Shown piece after piece: positions 16,001 to 25,324 of a stretch of DNA of 64,000 nt. Source of the DNA: PALSA-505 sp963762615 (lineage in GTDB: Bacteria > Actinomycetota > Actinomycetes > Streptosporangiales > Streptosporangiaceae); contig CAVXLG010000020.1 of NCBI GenBank assembly GCA_963762615.1, positions 868,001 through 932,000 on the forward strand, in the 5' to 3' direction. The notes below the pieces were generated by a model that saw only the letters and a program-made list of their open reading frames with translations, was not told the origin of the DNA and did no database searches. Each line of letters starts with the position of its first letter. Within the stretch, counting starts at the first letter, position 1. The position numbers and the translations under genes are program-made.

Positions 16001-18855
16001 CGGACCTCATGACCACAAACCCCGACGACACGCTGCAGCAGCTCTCCGACGCCGGAGTCTCGATCTGGCTCGATGACATCAGCCGCGACCGGCTGCGCAC
16101 CGGCAACCTCGCCACGCTGATCCTCGATATGCACGTGGTCGGCGTGACCTCCAACCCGACGATCTTCGCCCACGCGCTGAGCTCAGGCGACGCCTACGAC
16201 CAGCAGCTCGCCGACCTGGCGCGGCGCGGCGTCTCGGTGGACGAGGCCGCGCGGAGCATCACGGGTTACGACATCCGCTGGGCCTGTGACGTGTTCAGCT
16301 CGGTTTACGATGCCACCAGCGGCCTGGACGGGCGGGTCTCGCTGGAAGTGGATCCGCGGCTGGCCCGCGACACCCTCACGACGATCGCCGAGGCCAGGGC
16401 GCTGTGGTGGCTGGTAGACCGGCCCGGCTTGTTCATCAAGATCCCGGCTACCGTCGAGGGGCTCCCCGCGATCACCGCATGCCTGGCCGAGGGAATCAGC
16501 GTCAACGTCACGCTGATCTTCTCCCTGGAGCGGTACGCCCAGGTCATAGACGCGTTCATGACCGGGCTCGAGCAGGCCGCCGCGAACGGCCACGACCTGA
16601 ACTCGATCGCCTCGGTGGCCTCGTTCTTCGTGAGCCGGATGGACACCGAGGTGGACAACCGGCTGGACAAGCTGGGCACCCCGGAGGCGCGCGCGCTGCG
16701 CGGCAAGGCCGCGATCGCCAACGCCAGGCTCGCCTACCAGCTGTACGAGAAGAGGTTCGGCATGCCGCGGTGGGAGGCACTGCGGTCGGCGGGCGCCCGC
16801 CCGCAGCGTCCGCTGTGGGCCTCGACGAGCACCAAGGATCCCGAGTTCGACGACACCATGTACGTGGTGGACCTGGTGGCCCCGGGCACGGTGAACACGA
16901 TGCCGGAGGCCACGCTGCACGCGACCGCCGCGCACGGCAAGCTGCACGGCAATACCGCGGCAGGCGGCTACGAGGAGGCCAGGCAGGTCTTCGACGCCCT
17001 GGAAGGGCTCGGCATCAGCTACGACGACGTGGTGCGGGTGCTCGAGGAGGAGGGCGTAGCCAAGTTCATCGCGTCCTGGAACGTGCTGCTTGACACGATC
17101 AAGAAGGAGATGGGATGCCGCCGGCCCGGGCCGGGGGGTGGGCGCCCAGTGAGCACGCAGGCCAGCCCGCCGCCGGGTGGCGAGCCGTCGGCGGCAGGCT
17201 GGCCCGAGCCCTACACGGGCCGGGTGACATCGGGCGGCGGCGTCGCGGTCAACACCCGCGGGGTTGCCGTGATGGACGCGGAGCAGCGCTGCGCAGCCAC
17301 CCTCATCTCCGAAGGCGTGCCCACCGCGCTGATCGCGAAGGACCCGCGGCTGTGGGGGCCTGCGGCCGCCGAGGAAGCGGCGGTCAGGCTGGGCTGGCTG
17401 AGCGCGCCGCGCGACTCCCGGGCCCTGCTCGGCTCCGTCTCGGTGCTCGCCGCGCAGGCGCGCGAGGAAGGCCTGGACAACATCGTGCTCGCCGGGATGG
17501 GCGGCTCGTCCCTGGCTCCCGAGGTGATCAGCCGCAGCGCCGGGGTGCCGCTCACTGTGCTGGACACCACCGACCCGCACCAGGTGGCCCGGGCGATCCG
17601 GGACCGCCTGGAAAGCACGCTCGTGGTCGTGTCGAGCAAGAGCGGATCGACCATCGAGACCGACAGCCACCGCCGGATCTACGAGCGGGCCTTTGCCGAC
17701 CTCGGGCTGTCGCCGCAGCACGCGGCCCGCAGATTCGTGATCGTCACCGATCCGGGATCCCCGCTGGAGAAGATCGCCGACGAGGCCGGCTATCACGTAG
17801 TGCTCGCCGATCCGTACGTGGGCGGACGGTACAGCGCGCTGACGGCGTTCGGCCTGGTACCCGCGGCGCTGGCGGGCGCGGACGTCGCCCGGCTGCTCGA
17901 CGAGGCTGATGCGGCGGCCGCCGCGCTGGCCAGCACCCCGGACAATCCGGGGCTGGCGCTGGGGGCGGCGCTCGGCGGCTACGCCCTGGCCGGCCACGAC
18001 AAGGCGGTGCTCGCCGACTGCCGTTCCGGGCTCACCGGGTTCGGCGACTGGGCCGAGCAGCTGATCGCCGAGTCCACCGGCAAGGACGGCCGCGGGATCC
18101 TGCCCGTCGTGGTGGAGGACGAGAACGCGCCGGGCTTCTCGCCGAGTCCCGACGGTCACCTGATCGCTCTCGGCGACCCGGCCGGCCCGGTGGACACCGT
18201 GGTCTCCGGCCCGCTCGGCGCCCAGTTTCTCATCTGGGAGTACGCCATCGCGGTGGCGGGCGGGGTGCTCGGCGTCAACCCGTTCGACCAGCCGAACGTC
18301 GCCGAGTCCAAGTACAACACCAGGCAGCTGCTCGCCGGCGCCGGCGACGGCCCGCTGCCGGCCGGCGAGCCTGTCTTTACCGACGGCGCCATCGACGTGC
18401 ACGGGGACGCGGATTTCCTCAGCGGTGCCGGGGATCTGGCCGGCGTGCTCGATGCCGCCCTGTGGTCGATGCCTGAGTCCGGCTACCTCGCGATCATGGC
18501 CTACCTGGACCGGATAGGGGACGCGGACGTGCAGCGGGTCCGCACCGCCCTGGCGGCGCGGACCACTCACCCCGTCACGTTCGGCTGGGGTCCGAGGTGC
18601 CTGCACTCCACCGGCCAGTACCATAAGGGCGGTCCTCCGTCAGGTGTCTTCCTGCAGGTCACTGGTGCGCTTGTGGAGGATGTCAGGGTGCCGGGAGAGC
18701 CGTACACGCTGGGCAGGCTCCAGCTCGCCCAGGCGCTGGGCGACCTCGGCGCGCTGCGGCGGCGGGGCAGGCCGGCGATCCGGCTGCACCTGCGCGACCG
18801 CCCCGCCGGGATCGCTCAGCTGCTCGCGGCCGCGTCCACGAAAGGAGCCGCATGA
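15997..18855 (+). CDS. Fused transaldolase - glucose-6-phosphate isomerase
   Basis: Continuous frame of 952 codons carrying two enzymes of the pentose-phosphate/glycolysis junction. Residues 1-375 are transaldolase (TSNPTIFAHAL, Schiff-base K148 in FIKIPAT). A Gly/Pro-rich linker (about 376-400) follows, then phosphoglucose isomerase with SIS domains (GMGGSSLAPEV, SSKSGSTIETDS, PFDQPNVAESK, STGQYHKGGP). ATG 15997 overlaps the tkt-remnant stop; ATG 16009 is an alternative. A GTG at 17149 after a G-rich run could let the isomerase also be made separately. In most actinobacteria tal and pgi are separate genes, although fused forms are known in other phyla. It overlaps zwf by 4 bases. Confidence 0.9.
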   Translation: MTDLMTTNPDDTLQQLSDAGVSIWLDDISRDRLRTGNLATLILDMHVVGVTSNPTIFAHALSSGDAYDQQLADLARRGVSVDEAARSITGYDIRWACDVFSSVYDATSGLDGRVSLEVDPRLARDTLTTIAEARALWWLVDRPGLFIKIPATVEGLPAITACLAEGISVNVTLIFSLERYAQVIDAFMTGLEQAAANGHDLNSIASVASFFVSRMDTEVDNRLDKLGTPEARALRGKAAIANARLAYQLYEKRFGMPRWEALRSAGARPQRPLWASTSTKDPEFDDTMYVVDLVAPGTVNTMPEATLHATAAHGKLHGNTAAGGYEEARQVFDALEGLGISYDDVVRVLEEEGVAKFIASWNVLLDTIKKEMGCRRPGPGGGRPVSTQASPPPGGEPSAAGWPEPYTGRVTSGGGVAVNTRGVAVMDAEQRCAATLISEGVPTALIAKDPRLWGPAAAEEAAVRLGWLSAPRDSRALLGSVSVLAAQAREEGLDNIVLAGMGGSSLAPEVISRSAGVPLTVLDTTDPHQVARAIRDRLESTLVVVSSKSGSTIETDSHRRIYERAFADLGLSPQHAARRFVIVTDPGSPLEKIADEAGYHVVLADPYVGGRYSALTAFGLVPAALAGADVARLLDEADAAAAALASTPDNPGLALGAALGGYALAGHDKAVLADCRSGLTGFGDWAEQLIAESTGKDGRGILPVVVEDENAPGFSPSPDGHLIALGDPAGPVDTVVSGPLGAQFLIWEYAIAVAGGVLGVNPFDQPNVAESKYNTRQLLAGAGDGPLPAGEPVFTDGAIDVHGDADFLSGAGDLAGVLDAALWSMPESGYLAIMAYLDRIGDADVQRVRTALAARTTHPVTFGWGPRCLHSTGQYHKGGPPSGVFLQVTGALVEDVRVPGEPYTLGRLQLAQALGDLGALRRRGRPAIRLHLRDRPAGIAQLLAAASTKGAA

Positions 18856-20408
18856 TGACACCGGGCAGAGGCCTCGTCGCGGCCAATCCGCTGCGCGACC
18901 CTCGCGACCGGCGCATTCCCCGGGTAGCCGGGCCGTGCGTACTGGTCATGTTCGGGGTCACCGGGGACCTGGCCCGCAAGAAGCTGCTCCCCGCCATCTA
19001 CGACCTCGCCAACCGCGGGCTGCTGCCGCCGGGCTTCGCGCTGGTGGGCTTCGCCCGCAGGGACTGGGAGAACGAGGACTTCGCTCAGGTCACCTACGAC
19101 GCCGTGAAGGAGCACGCGCGCACTCCCTTCCGGGACACCGTCTGGCAGCAGCTCAGCGAGGGGATACGGTTCGTGCCCGGCGAGTTCGGCGATGACGCCG
19201 CGTTCGACCGCCTGGCCGAGACCGTGGTCCAGCTCGACAGCGAGCGGGGCACCGGCGGCAACTACGCCTTTTACCTGTCGATCCCGCCCAAGTCCTTCCC
19301 CGAGGTCGTCCGGCAGCTGAAGCGGTCCGGCCTGTCCGATCCGGGCGAGGGCAGCGGAGGCGTCCGGCCGTGGCGCCGGGTGGTCATCGAGAAGCCGTTC
19401 GGGCACGATCTCGCCAGCGCCAGGGAACTGAACACGATGCTCGACGCGGTCTTCCCGCCCTCCGCCGTCTTCAGGATCGATCATTACCTCGGCAAGGAGA
19501 CGGTGCAGAACATCCTGGCGCTGCGGTTCGCCAACGAGCTCTGGGAGCCGATCTGGAACCGCGGCTACGTGGATCACGTGCAGATCACCATGGCCGAGGA
19601 CATCGGGATCGGCGGCCGCGCGGGCTACTACGACGGCATCGGCGCGGCCCGCGACGTGATCCAGAATCACCTGCTCCAGCTGCTCGCCCTCACCGCGATG
19701 GAGGAGCCGCTGTTTTTCGACGCGGACTCGCTGCGCGCGGAGAAGGAGAAGGCGCTGAGCGCCGTCCGGCTGCCTTCCGACCTGGCCACCGGCACCGCGC
19801 GGGGTCAGTACACGGCGGGCTGGCAGGGCGGCATCGAGGTGCCAGGCTACCTTGAGGAGGAGGGCATCGCCCCCGACTCCCGGACCGAGACCTACGCCGC
19901 GTTGCGGCTCGGCGTGGACACCAGGCGCTGGGCGGGCGTGCCGTTCTTCCTGCGGACCGGCAAGCGGCTGACGCGCCGGATGACAGAGATCGCGCTGATC
20001 TTCCAGCGCGCCCCGCACCTGCCGTTCACCGAGACCGACACCGAGGAGCTCGGCCAGAACGCGCTGGTGATCCGGGTGCAGCCGGACGAGGGCGTCACTG
20101 TGCGGTTCGGCTCCAAGGTACCCGGAGCGTCGATGGAGGTCCGCGACGTGAACATGGACTTCGGCTACGGCCAGTCCTTCACCGAGTCCAGCCCGGAAGC
20201 CTATGAGCGGCTGCTGCTGGACGTGCTCATCGGTGACCCGCCGCTGTTTCCCCGCCAGGAGGAGGTCGAGCTGTCCTGGATGATCCTCGACCCGATCGAG
20301 GAGTTCTGGGCGGAGCACACCAAGCCAGAGCCGTACCCAGCGGGCTCGTCCGGACCGCCGAGCGCGGACGCGCTCATGGGCCCCGGCCGCGCCTGGCGCC
20401 GCCTGTAA
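18852..20408 (+). CDS. zwf: Glucose-6-phosphate 1-dehydrogenase
   Basis: First oxidative step of the pentose-phosphate pathway: glucose-6-phosphate + NADP to 6-phosphogluconolactone. 518 residues with dinucleotide motif GVTGDLARKKLLPA and active-site RIDHYLGKE. The C-terminal region (PYPAGSSGP...MGPGRAWRRL) is standard for actinobacterial Zwf. ATG 18852 overlaps the preceding stop and follows AAAGGAG. It is followed by opcA, its redox-responsive partner, and pgl, the usual actinobacterial order. Confidence 0.96.
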   Translation: MMTPGRGLVAANPLRDPRDRRIPRVAGPCVLVMFGVTGDLARKKLLPAIYDLANRGLLPPGFALVGFARRDWENEDFAQVTYDAVKEHARTPFRDTVWQQLSEGIRFVPGEFGDDAAFDRLAETVVQLDSERGTGGNYAFYLSIPPKSFPEVVRQLKRSGLSDPGEGSGGVRPWRRVVIEKPFGHDLASARELNTMLDAVFPPSAVFRIDHYLGKETVQNILALRFANELWEPIWNRGYVDHVQITMAEDIGIGGRAGYYDGIGAARDVIQNHLLQLLALTAMEEPLFFDADSLRAEKEKALSAVRLPSDLATGTARGQYTAGWQGGIEVPGYLEEEGIAPDSRTETYAALRLGVDTRRWAGVPFFLRTGKRLTRRMTEIALIFQRAPHLPFTETDTEELGQNALVIRVQPDEGVTVRFGSKVPGASMEVRDVNMDFGYGQSFTESSPEAYERLLLDVLIGDPPLFPRQEEVELSWMILDPIEEFWAEHTKPEPYPAGSSGPPSADALMGPGRAWRRL

Positions 20409-20438
20409 ACGGCAGACTGTGCCGATTAAGGAGGGGGC

Positions 20439-21366
20439 GTGATGATGATCGACCTGACGGAGACCACCACGGGGGCCATCCGCGATGCCCTGATGCAGGC
20501 ACAGCACCGGCTGGGCGGTCCCGCGCTCGGGATGGTGCTCACGCTGGTCATCGTGACCGATGAGTCCGCCCAGTACGACGCGGTGCGCGCGGCCAGCCAG
20601 GCGGCCCGCGAGCATCCCTGCCGGGTGATCGGGGTGATCACCCGCAACCTGACCGGCCGGTCCCGGCTCGACGCCGAGATCCGGGTGGGTGACAGCGGCC
20701 CCGGAGAGACCCTGCTGCTGCGCATGCACGGCCCGCTCGGCGCGCACGCCGACTCCGTGGTGGCTCCGCTGATCCTGCCCGACATACCGGTCGTCACCTG
20801 GTGGCCAGGCCAGGCGCCGGGCATTCCCTCCGCCGACCCGCTGGGCGCGCTCGCCCAGCGCAGGGTCACGGACGCGGCTGACAGCGACAAGCCGCGCCAG
20901 ATGCTCACCACCCTCGCGTCCGGCTACCGGCCCGGAGACACGGATCTCGAGCTGGACCCGGGCGACCCCCTGGAGATCACTGCTCGCGGCCACGCTGGAC
21001 CAGCCGTACGCAGCCATGATCAGCGCCAGGGTGGGCGCGGAGGAGCACAACCCGAGTGCCGACCTCATCGCCACCTGGCTGGCGGACAGGCTGGAGATCC
21101 CGGTGACCCGGGAAGTCTCGGCCGGGCCGGGCATCACCGGGGTGACCTTCGTCACCGCCGACGGCGACATCACGCTGTCGCGACCGGACGGCCGCACCGC
21201 CACGCTGTGCAAGCCGGGCCAGCCCGAGCGCCGGGTGGCGCTGCACCGCAGGGACACCAGCGAACTTCTCGCGGAGGAGCTGCGCAGGCTCGACCCCGAC
21301 GAGGTATACGCTGAGGTGCTGGCCAGATTTGCCGATCATCCTGTCGGCGACGGCGCCGCGGCGTGA
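20439..21366 (+). CDS. opcA: OpcA, glucose-6-phosphate dehydrogenase assembly protein (frame broken by 1-base insertion)
   Basis: OpcA binds and activates Zwf in actinobacteria and cyanobacteria. The N-terminal part (MIDLTETTTGAIRDAL..., DIPVVTWWPGQAP) reads in one frame to GDTDLE at 20951. The conserved WTRATPWRSLLAATLDQPY then continues from 20953 in the next frame to TGA 21366. One extra C at 20952 explains the break exactly; without it the protein is about 308 residues. Starts at GTG 20439, ATG 20442 or ATG 20445 follow GGAGGGGG. The stop overlaps pgl (GTGA). Sequence error is more likely than true loss, given similar breaks in essential genes nearby. Confidence 0.88.
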
Positions 21367-22142
21367 CCGCCCCCGAGGTCATCGTCCATCGCGACGCCCC
21401 GCTGCTGGCCAAGGCTGTTGCCGCTCGCCTCGTCACCCGGCTGGTCGACGCGGCCGCCGCCCGGGGCGCCGCCTCGGTCGTGCTGACCGGCGGCGGGATC
21501 GGCACCGCGGTGCTGGCCGAGCTGTCGGCGGCGCCCGCCGCAGACGCTGTCGACTGGCAGCACCTGGACGTCTGGTGGGCAGACGAGCGGTTCCTCCCGT
21601 CCGGCCACCCGGAGCGGAACGAGACCGGGGCGCGCGAGGTGCTGCTGGAGCGAGTGGACGTCGATCCTGGCCGGGTCCGTCCGATGCCGGGTCCGGACGG
21701 CCCCGACGGCGACGACCCGGAAGCGGCGGCGGCCCGTTACGCGGCCTGGCTCAGCGCCGCGGCGCGGCCGGAGGATCACGGGCAGGTGCCCTCGTTCGAT
21801 GTCCTGCTGCTCGGCATAGGCCCGGAGGGGCACGTGGCCTCGCTGTTCCCCGGCATGCCCGCCCTCTACGATGACCGGCCGGTGGTCGCCGTCCGCGGGT
21901 CGCCCAAGCCACCGCCCACCAGGCTGACCCTGACCTTGCCCTCGATCGGCGCGGCACGCGAGGTCTGGCTGATCGCGGCCGGCGAGGAGAAGGCCGGCGC
22001 AGTCCAGCTCGCGCTGTCCGGCGCGGGCCCCGTCCAGGTGCCTGCCGCGGCGGCGCGCGGCCGGCAGCGCACGCTGTTCCTGCTGGACCGGGCGGCTGGC
22101 GGGCGGCTGCCGCCCGAGCTTGGCCGGCCAGCCTCCCCCTGA
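21363..22142 (+). CDS. pgl: 6-phosphogluconolactonase
   Basis: Hydrolyses 6-phosphogluconolactone in the oxidative pentose-phosphate pathway. 259 residues of the DevB/SOL family: VVLTGGGIGTAVL, the substrate-site WWADERFLPSGHPERNE, and LLLGIGPEGHVASLFPG containing the catalytic His. GTG 21363 overlaps the opcA stop. Last gene of the tal-pgi/zwf/opcA/pgl operon, followed by a repeat block and a convergent gene. Confidence 0.93.
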   Translation: MTAPEVIVHRDAPLLAKAVAARLVTRLVDAAAARGAASVVLTGGGIGTAVLAELSAAPAADAVDWQHLDVWWADERFLPSGHPERNETGAREVLLERVDVDPGRVRPMPGPDGPDGDDPEAAAARYAAWLSAAARPEDHGQVPSFDVLLLGIGPEGHVASLFPGMPALYDDRPVVAVRGSPKPPPTRLTLTLPSIGAAREVWLIAAGEEKAGAVQLALSGAGPVQVPAAAARGRQRTLFLLDRAAGGRLPPELGRPASP

Positions 22143-22258
22143 CCTGGCGATTCCTGACCAGGTGCGTATTGACCTGGCGGGTCCTGACCTGGCGGGTCCT
22201 GACCTGGCGGGTCCTGATCAGGCGGTCCTGACCAGGCGGTCCTGACCAGGCGCGGGCC
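22141..22258. repeat. Non-coding short tandem repeats (15 bp x3, then 14 bp x3)
   Basis: The 15-mer GACCTGGCGGGTCCT stands at 22171, 22186 and 22201. It grades into 14-base units (GACCAGGCGGTCCT) at 22216, 22230 and 22244. CCTGG and CCAGG parts can pair, so the block may fold and end transcription between the convergent pgl and DUF1707 genes. Confidence 0.8.
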
Positions 22259-22275
22259 AGGACCGGCGGTCAGCC

Positions 22276-22785
22276 TCAGGGGGTGGAGTTGCCCGACCCG
22301 GATCCCGGACCGCCAGGACCGGGAGCGCCAGGACCCCCGGGACCGGGACCGCGAGGCCCGGGACCAGGTCTGCGGCGGCTGCGCATCCCGGCCAGGCGCA
22401 CGGACACCAGGAGAAGGATGATCACGGGCACTACTAGCCCGGTCGTATGCATCGCCCCCGCCAGGACCAGCCAGAACAGGGCGATGGGCAGGAACGGGAC
22501 GAAAACCGGACCGCGGCGGTGCGGACCCGGCCCGGCTCCGGGCTGCCCGGTCAGCGCCCCGGCCGCCGCGCGCGGCCTTTCGATGTCCGCCCCCAGCACC
22601 ACATCCACCGGCAGATCACGGGTGAGCTCGCGCAGCCCGTCCCACGTTCTCGCCGCGTAGGCAGCAGTTGTTCGCTCGTCGAACTCCTCGAGGTCAAGCC
22701 TGCCTTCGGTGTACGCCTGGCGCAGGACCTCGACAACCCGCTCTCGGTCGGAGTCCGACGCCCGGATCGTCCCGTCATATCCCAC
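22276..22785 (-). CDS. DUF1707 (SHOCT-like) membrane protein with Gly/Pro-rich tail
   Basis: 169 residues. Residues 8-60 are the DUF1707 domain (IRASDSDRERVVEVLRQAYTEGRL, LEEFDERTTAAY), common in actinobacterial membrane-anchored proteins of unknown role. Two hydrophobic segments (PFLPIALFWLVLAG and VVPVIILLLVSVRLAG) follow. The last 35 residues are collagen-like GPG repeats. GTG 22785 is selected because GGGAGG stands 7 bases upstream and the domain begins immediately after it; longer forms have no homology. Another DUF1707 gene lies at 60210. Confidence 0.8.
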   Translation of the reverse strand: MGYDGTIRASDSDRERVVEVLRQAYTEGRLDLEEFDERTTAAYAARTWDGLRELTRDLPVDVVLGADIERPRAAAGALTGQPGAGPGPHRRGPVFVPFLPIALFWLVLAGAMHTTGLVVPVIILLLVSVRLAGMRSRRRPGPGPRGPGPGGPGAPGPGGPGSGSGNSTP

Positions 22786-23436
22786 GGTCAGGCCTCCCTG
22801 AGCGCTCGTACCGCCTCCTCGAATACTAACCCGTGCGGTGACGTGCGGATCGCGGCGGCCGAGCCTGTATCGGCTAGGGTCACGCCGTGCCCACGGTGTC
22901 GTCGCGCAGCGGCCCTCATCGCGACCGCCCGGTCGTCCGCGGCGACCATGCCTGGCCGCGAGGACGATCGACCAGCTGACACCGGGTACGGCTAGTGCGT
23001 GACCGTGATCCTTCCGTCCCGGCAGCGCAATCACCGGCCGCACATCTGCGGGCTTCCCAGCGTCGCAAGGCCGGGGTGATCGCGTTGCGGCGCGGCGGAG
23101 TGGCGGACATCGACTGGTCGCCCTCGGACGAGTACCGGCTGGCGCCCGGGACCGGCTGTTCGTGCTCGCCATCCGGCCAGGACTCGGGCGCGTCCTGGCC
23201 CGGAACAGGCCCGCCCGGGCGGCAGATGGTTCATCCCTGGCGTTTGGTCCCGCCGTGGAGTCCGCCCGTCAGATAAGCCGGATCCGTCCGGTCCGTCCCT
23301 CTCGTCCGGAAAAGACCTGAATCTCCCATAATCCGTAAGGCGCGGGTCTCCCCGAAAGCACACTGCTGGCGTTACGCTCAGGGCAGATCTTCCCCGTGGT
23401 TCTACTGAGCCGCCTGTGAATGTAAGGAAGGTCCGC
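22786..23436. other. Gene-free stretch between DUF1707 and acetate transporter genes
   Basis: Open frames exist on both strands but none shows a domain, good start signal or normal composition. It should hold the promoters of both flanking genes. Confidence 0.5.
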
Positions 23437-23616
23437 ATGAACTGCAGCGTGCCGGTCCGAAACATCCGGTACGGGCTCTCGCCTGCGGCTGCCCCATCAG
23501 CCCGGACAGTCATTCCGGCCAAGGCCGCCGCGCCATCCACCACTGCCGCGCGTCCGGCTTTCATTGGCGTAGGCGCCGGCCGATACGCGCACCCCTCCCG
23601 GGAGGAATCACCTTGA
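23437..23616 (+). CDS. Possible small upstream ORF coupled to the acetate transporter
   Basis: 59 codons from ATG 23437, with a good ribosome binding site (AAGGAAGG, 6 bases away). The TGA (23614-23616) overlaps the TTG start of the transporter gene as TTGA. The product is Ala/Pro/Arg-rich with no family recognised. It may be a leader that sets transporter translation, or a chance frame. Confidence 0.3.
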   Translation: MNCSVPVRNIRYGLSPAAAPSARTVIPAKAAAPSTTAARPAFIGVGAGRYAHPSREESP

Positions 23617-24251
23617 GCGTCAATGACGATCGCCCCACCCCAGCGGTAGCCCCCCCCAACATCGCCGACCCGGCACCGCTCGGGCTGGCCGCTTTCGCTC
23701 TCACCACGTTCCTGCTGTCGGCGGCCAATGCACAATGGATGACACACGCTACGGGGAACGCCTGGCTCGGCTATGCGTTCGCTTACGGTGGCCTCGCCCA
23801 GCTATTGGCCGGGATGTGGGAGTTCAAGAACAGGAACGTGTTCGGCGCGACAGCGTTCTCCACCTACGGCGGCTTCTGGATCGGGCTCGGCCTGTGGGTC
23901 GTGCTCGTGGCCCGGGTCGGCCCCACAAGCGGGGTGGCCGCGCTGGTGTATGCGGGCAAGACCACCAAGGACCTGGGCTGGATCCTGCTGGCGTTCGCCA
24001 TCTTCAACACCTACATGCTGCTGTGGAGCATGGCCGTGAACACCGCGATCTTCGCCGTGTTCCTCACCCTGGAGGCGACCGAGATCGTCCTGTTCGCCGG
24101 GTTCTTCTCGGGCAACGCGAACGTAGTCAAGGCGGGCGGGTACGTCGGCGTGCTCACCGCTCTGGTGGCCTGGTACGCGTCGTCCGCGGGCGTGTTCAAC
24201 GGCATGCGCGGCAGGATCGTGGTGCCCGTGGGCAAGCCGTTCATCAAGTAG
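23613..24251 (+). CDS. Acetate uptake transporter (GPR1/FUN34/SatP family)
   Basis: Six-helix inner-membrane acetate/succinate channel-transporter, 212 residues. The family motif is present near the first helix (ADPAPLGLAAFALTTFLLS), with the FGATAFSTYGGFW and LEATEIVLFAGFF stretches typical of SatP. TTG 23613 is the start: GGGAGGA lies 8 bases upstream and the motif follows directly. Monocistronic, closed by a strong hairpin terminator. Confidence 0.9.
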   Translation: MSVNDDRPTPAVAPPNIADPAPLGLAAFALTTFLLSAANAQWMTHATGNAWLGYAFAYGGLAQLLAGMWEFKNRNVFGATAFSTYGGFWIGLGLWVVLVARVGPTSGVAALVYAGKTTKDLGWILLAFAIFNTYMLLWSMAVNTAIFAVFLTLEATEIVLFAGFFSGNANVVKAGGYVGVLTALVAWYASSAGVFNGMRGRIVVPVGKPFIK

Positions 24252-24274
24252 CGATCACACTCTCAGGCAGCGCT

Positions 24275-24314
24275 ACGGGTGGCCCCCGGACCGTGCGGTC
24301 CGGGGGCCACCCGT
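24275..24314 (+). terminator. Strong hairpin terminator after the acetate transporter
   Basis: Perfect 18-bp stem (24275-24292 with 24297-24314) and a 4-base loop GTGC, 24 bases after the stop codon. There is no U-tract, as is common in actinobacteria. Confidence 0.88.
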
Positions 24315-24617
24315 CCGTCGAGGTGTTGGAGCGCGCTGCCGCCTCCGGCGGGCTCGGGCCCACACTGCCATGGTCCGCTACTCGATCCTGGCTGACGGGC
24401 AGCCTGGCCACCGTCGTTCTCATCCGGCAGCTATTCAAGATCCCGATCGGCCCGCTCGTGCCCGACAGTCGTACCGACGCATCCTCACCGAGGAAAGCAT
24501 CACCTACGTGCGGCCGGACGCGGGCAAAGGGTGCCTGCGCTGCTCAGCTCGCCAGGCACTCGTTGCCGCGGGCGTGGCCGCTTCCCGCCGTACCCGGCCG
24601 GCCGGCACCGCGAATGC
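24315..24617. other. Gene-free stretch between terminator and lsr2
   Basis: About 300 bases with no supported gene; I see no further structure. Confidence 0.5.
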
Positions 24618-24959
24618 CTAGGCTCGGTCCTTTCGCTCGAATCCGGTCAGCACGTGACCAGGAATCCGCCCGCGGTCGCTGACCTCGATCCCGCTGGTCT
24701 TGGCCCAGGCACGGATCGCAGCGCTTCGCTGCCGGTTAGCGGACGTCCGCCGCCGCCGCTTGGCTCCCCTTACCGAGACCTTGCGCGCGTACTCAGCGAA
24801 CTTCCCGACGACGTCACTGAGCCTCTGGCTGTGCTTCGCGCATAGGTCAATCTCGTACTCCTGCCCGTCGATGCCAAACCTAATTTTCCGCTGCTGGCCG
24901 TCGGGAATCTCTTTATCGTCGTAGTCGCACGCGTATGTGACGGACACTTTCTGCGCCAC
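24618..24959 (-). CDS. lsr2: Lsr2-family nucleoid-associated protein
   Basis: H-NS-like xenogeneic silencer that bridges AT-rich DNA. 113 residues: N-terminal dimerisation domain (VSVTYACDYDDKEI, FGIDGQEYEIDLC) and C-terminal DNA-binding domain with the RGR hook at 96-98 (SDRGRIPGHV). GTG 24959 is chosen because homology begins at once (AQKVSVTY) and a G-rich ribosome binding site precedes it. Two Cys (11, 40) are unusual but tolerated. Encoded alone; many actinobacteria have two lsr2 genes, so a paralogue elsewhere is likely. Confidence 0.92.
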   Translation of the reverse strand: MAQKVSVTYACDYDDKEIPDGQQRKIRFGIDGQEYEIDLCAKHSQRLSDVVGKFAEYARKVSVRGAKRRRRTSANRQRSAAIRAWAKTSGIEVSDRGRIPGHVLTGFERKDRA

Positions 24960-25324
24960 TGGCGGTCCCCCCCTTCTCCTGCGGTATGTATATCCCGCTG
25001 GAACGCAGCATAACCGCCAGGGCACCAATCGATCCGCCATCGGCGACCGGCCGCACATCGCCGTATGATCCCCATCAGCCCGGGCAGCTGCCTTCGCCCG
25101 GGCACTGCGGCGCGGTCGCGCGGATGCCATTCAGCGACGGCATCCCGGCGGGACCCCGAGTAAACTCACGGCGCCGCTTACCTGCCGTCGCCGGAAGGGC
25201 GCTCTAAGCCAGAAGGGGCCGGTGCGGAGGTCGCCTCCTCGGCGATAGGCACGACGCGGCTCCAGCCGAACGGTATTCCGCGAAGGCAACAGATGCGGCC
25301 CGGGGCTTCCGCACCGGCCGACAG
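24960..25324. other. Gene-free stretch upstream of lsr2
   Basis: Contains a -10-like TATACA on the minus strand (24992-24987), 28 bases before the lsr2 start and within an unusually A/T-rich patch, probably the lsr2 promoter. Nothing else recognised. Confidence 0.4.
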
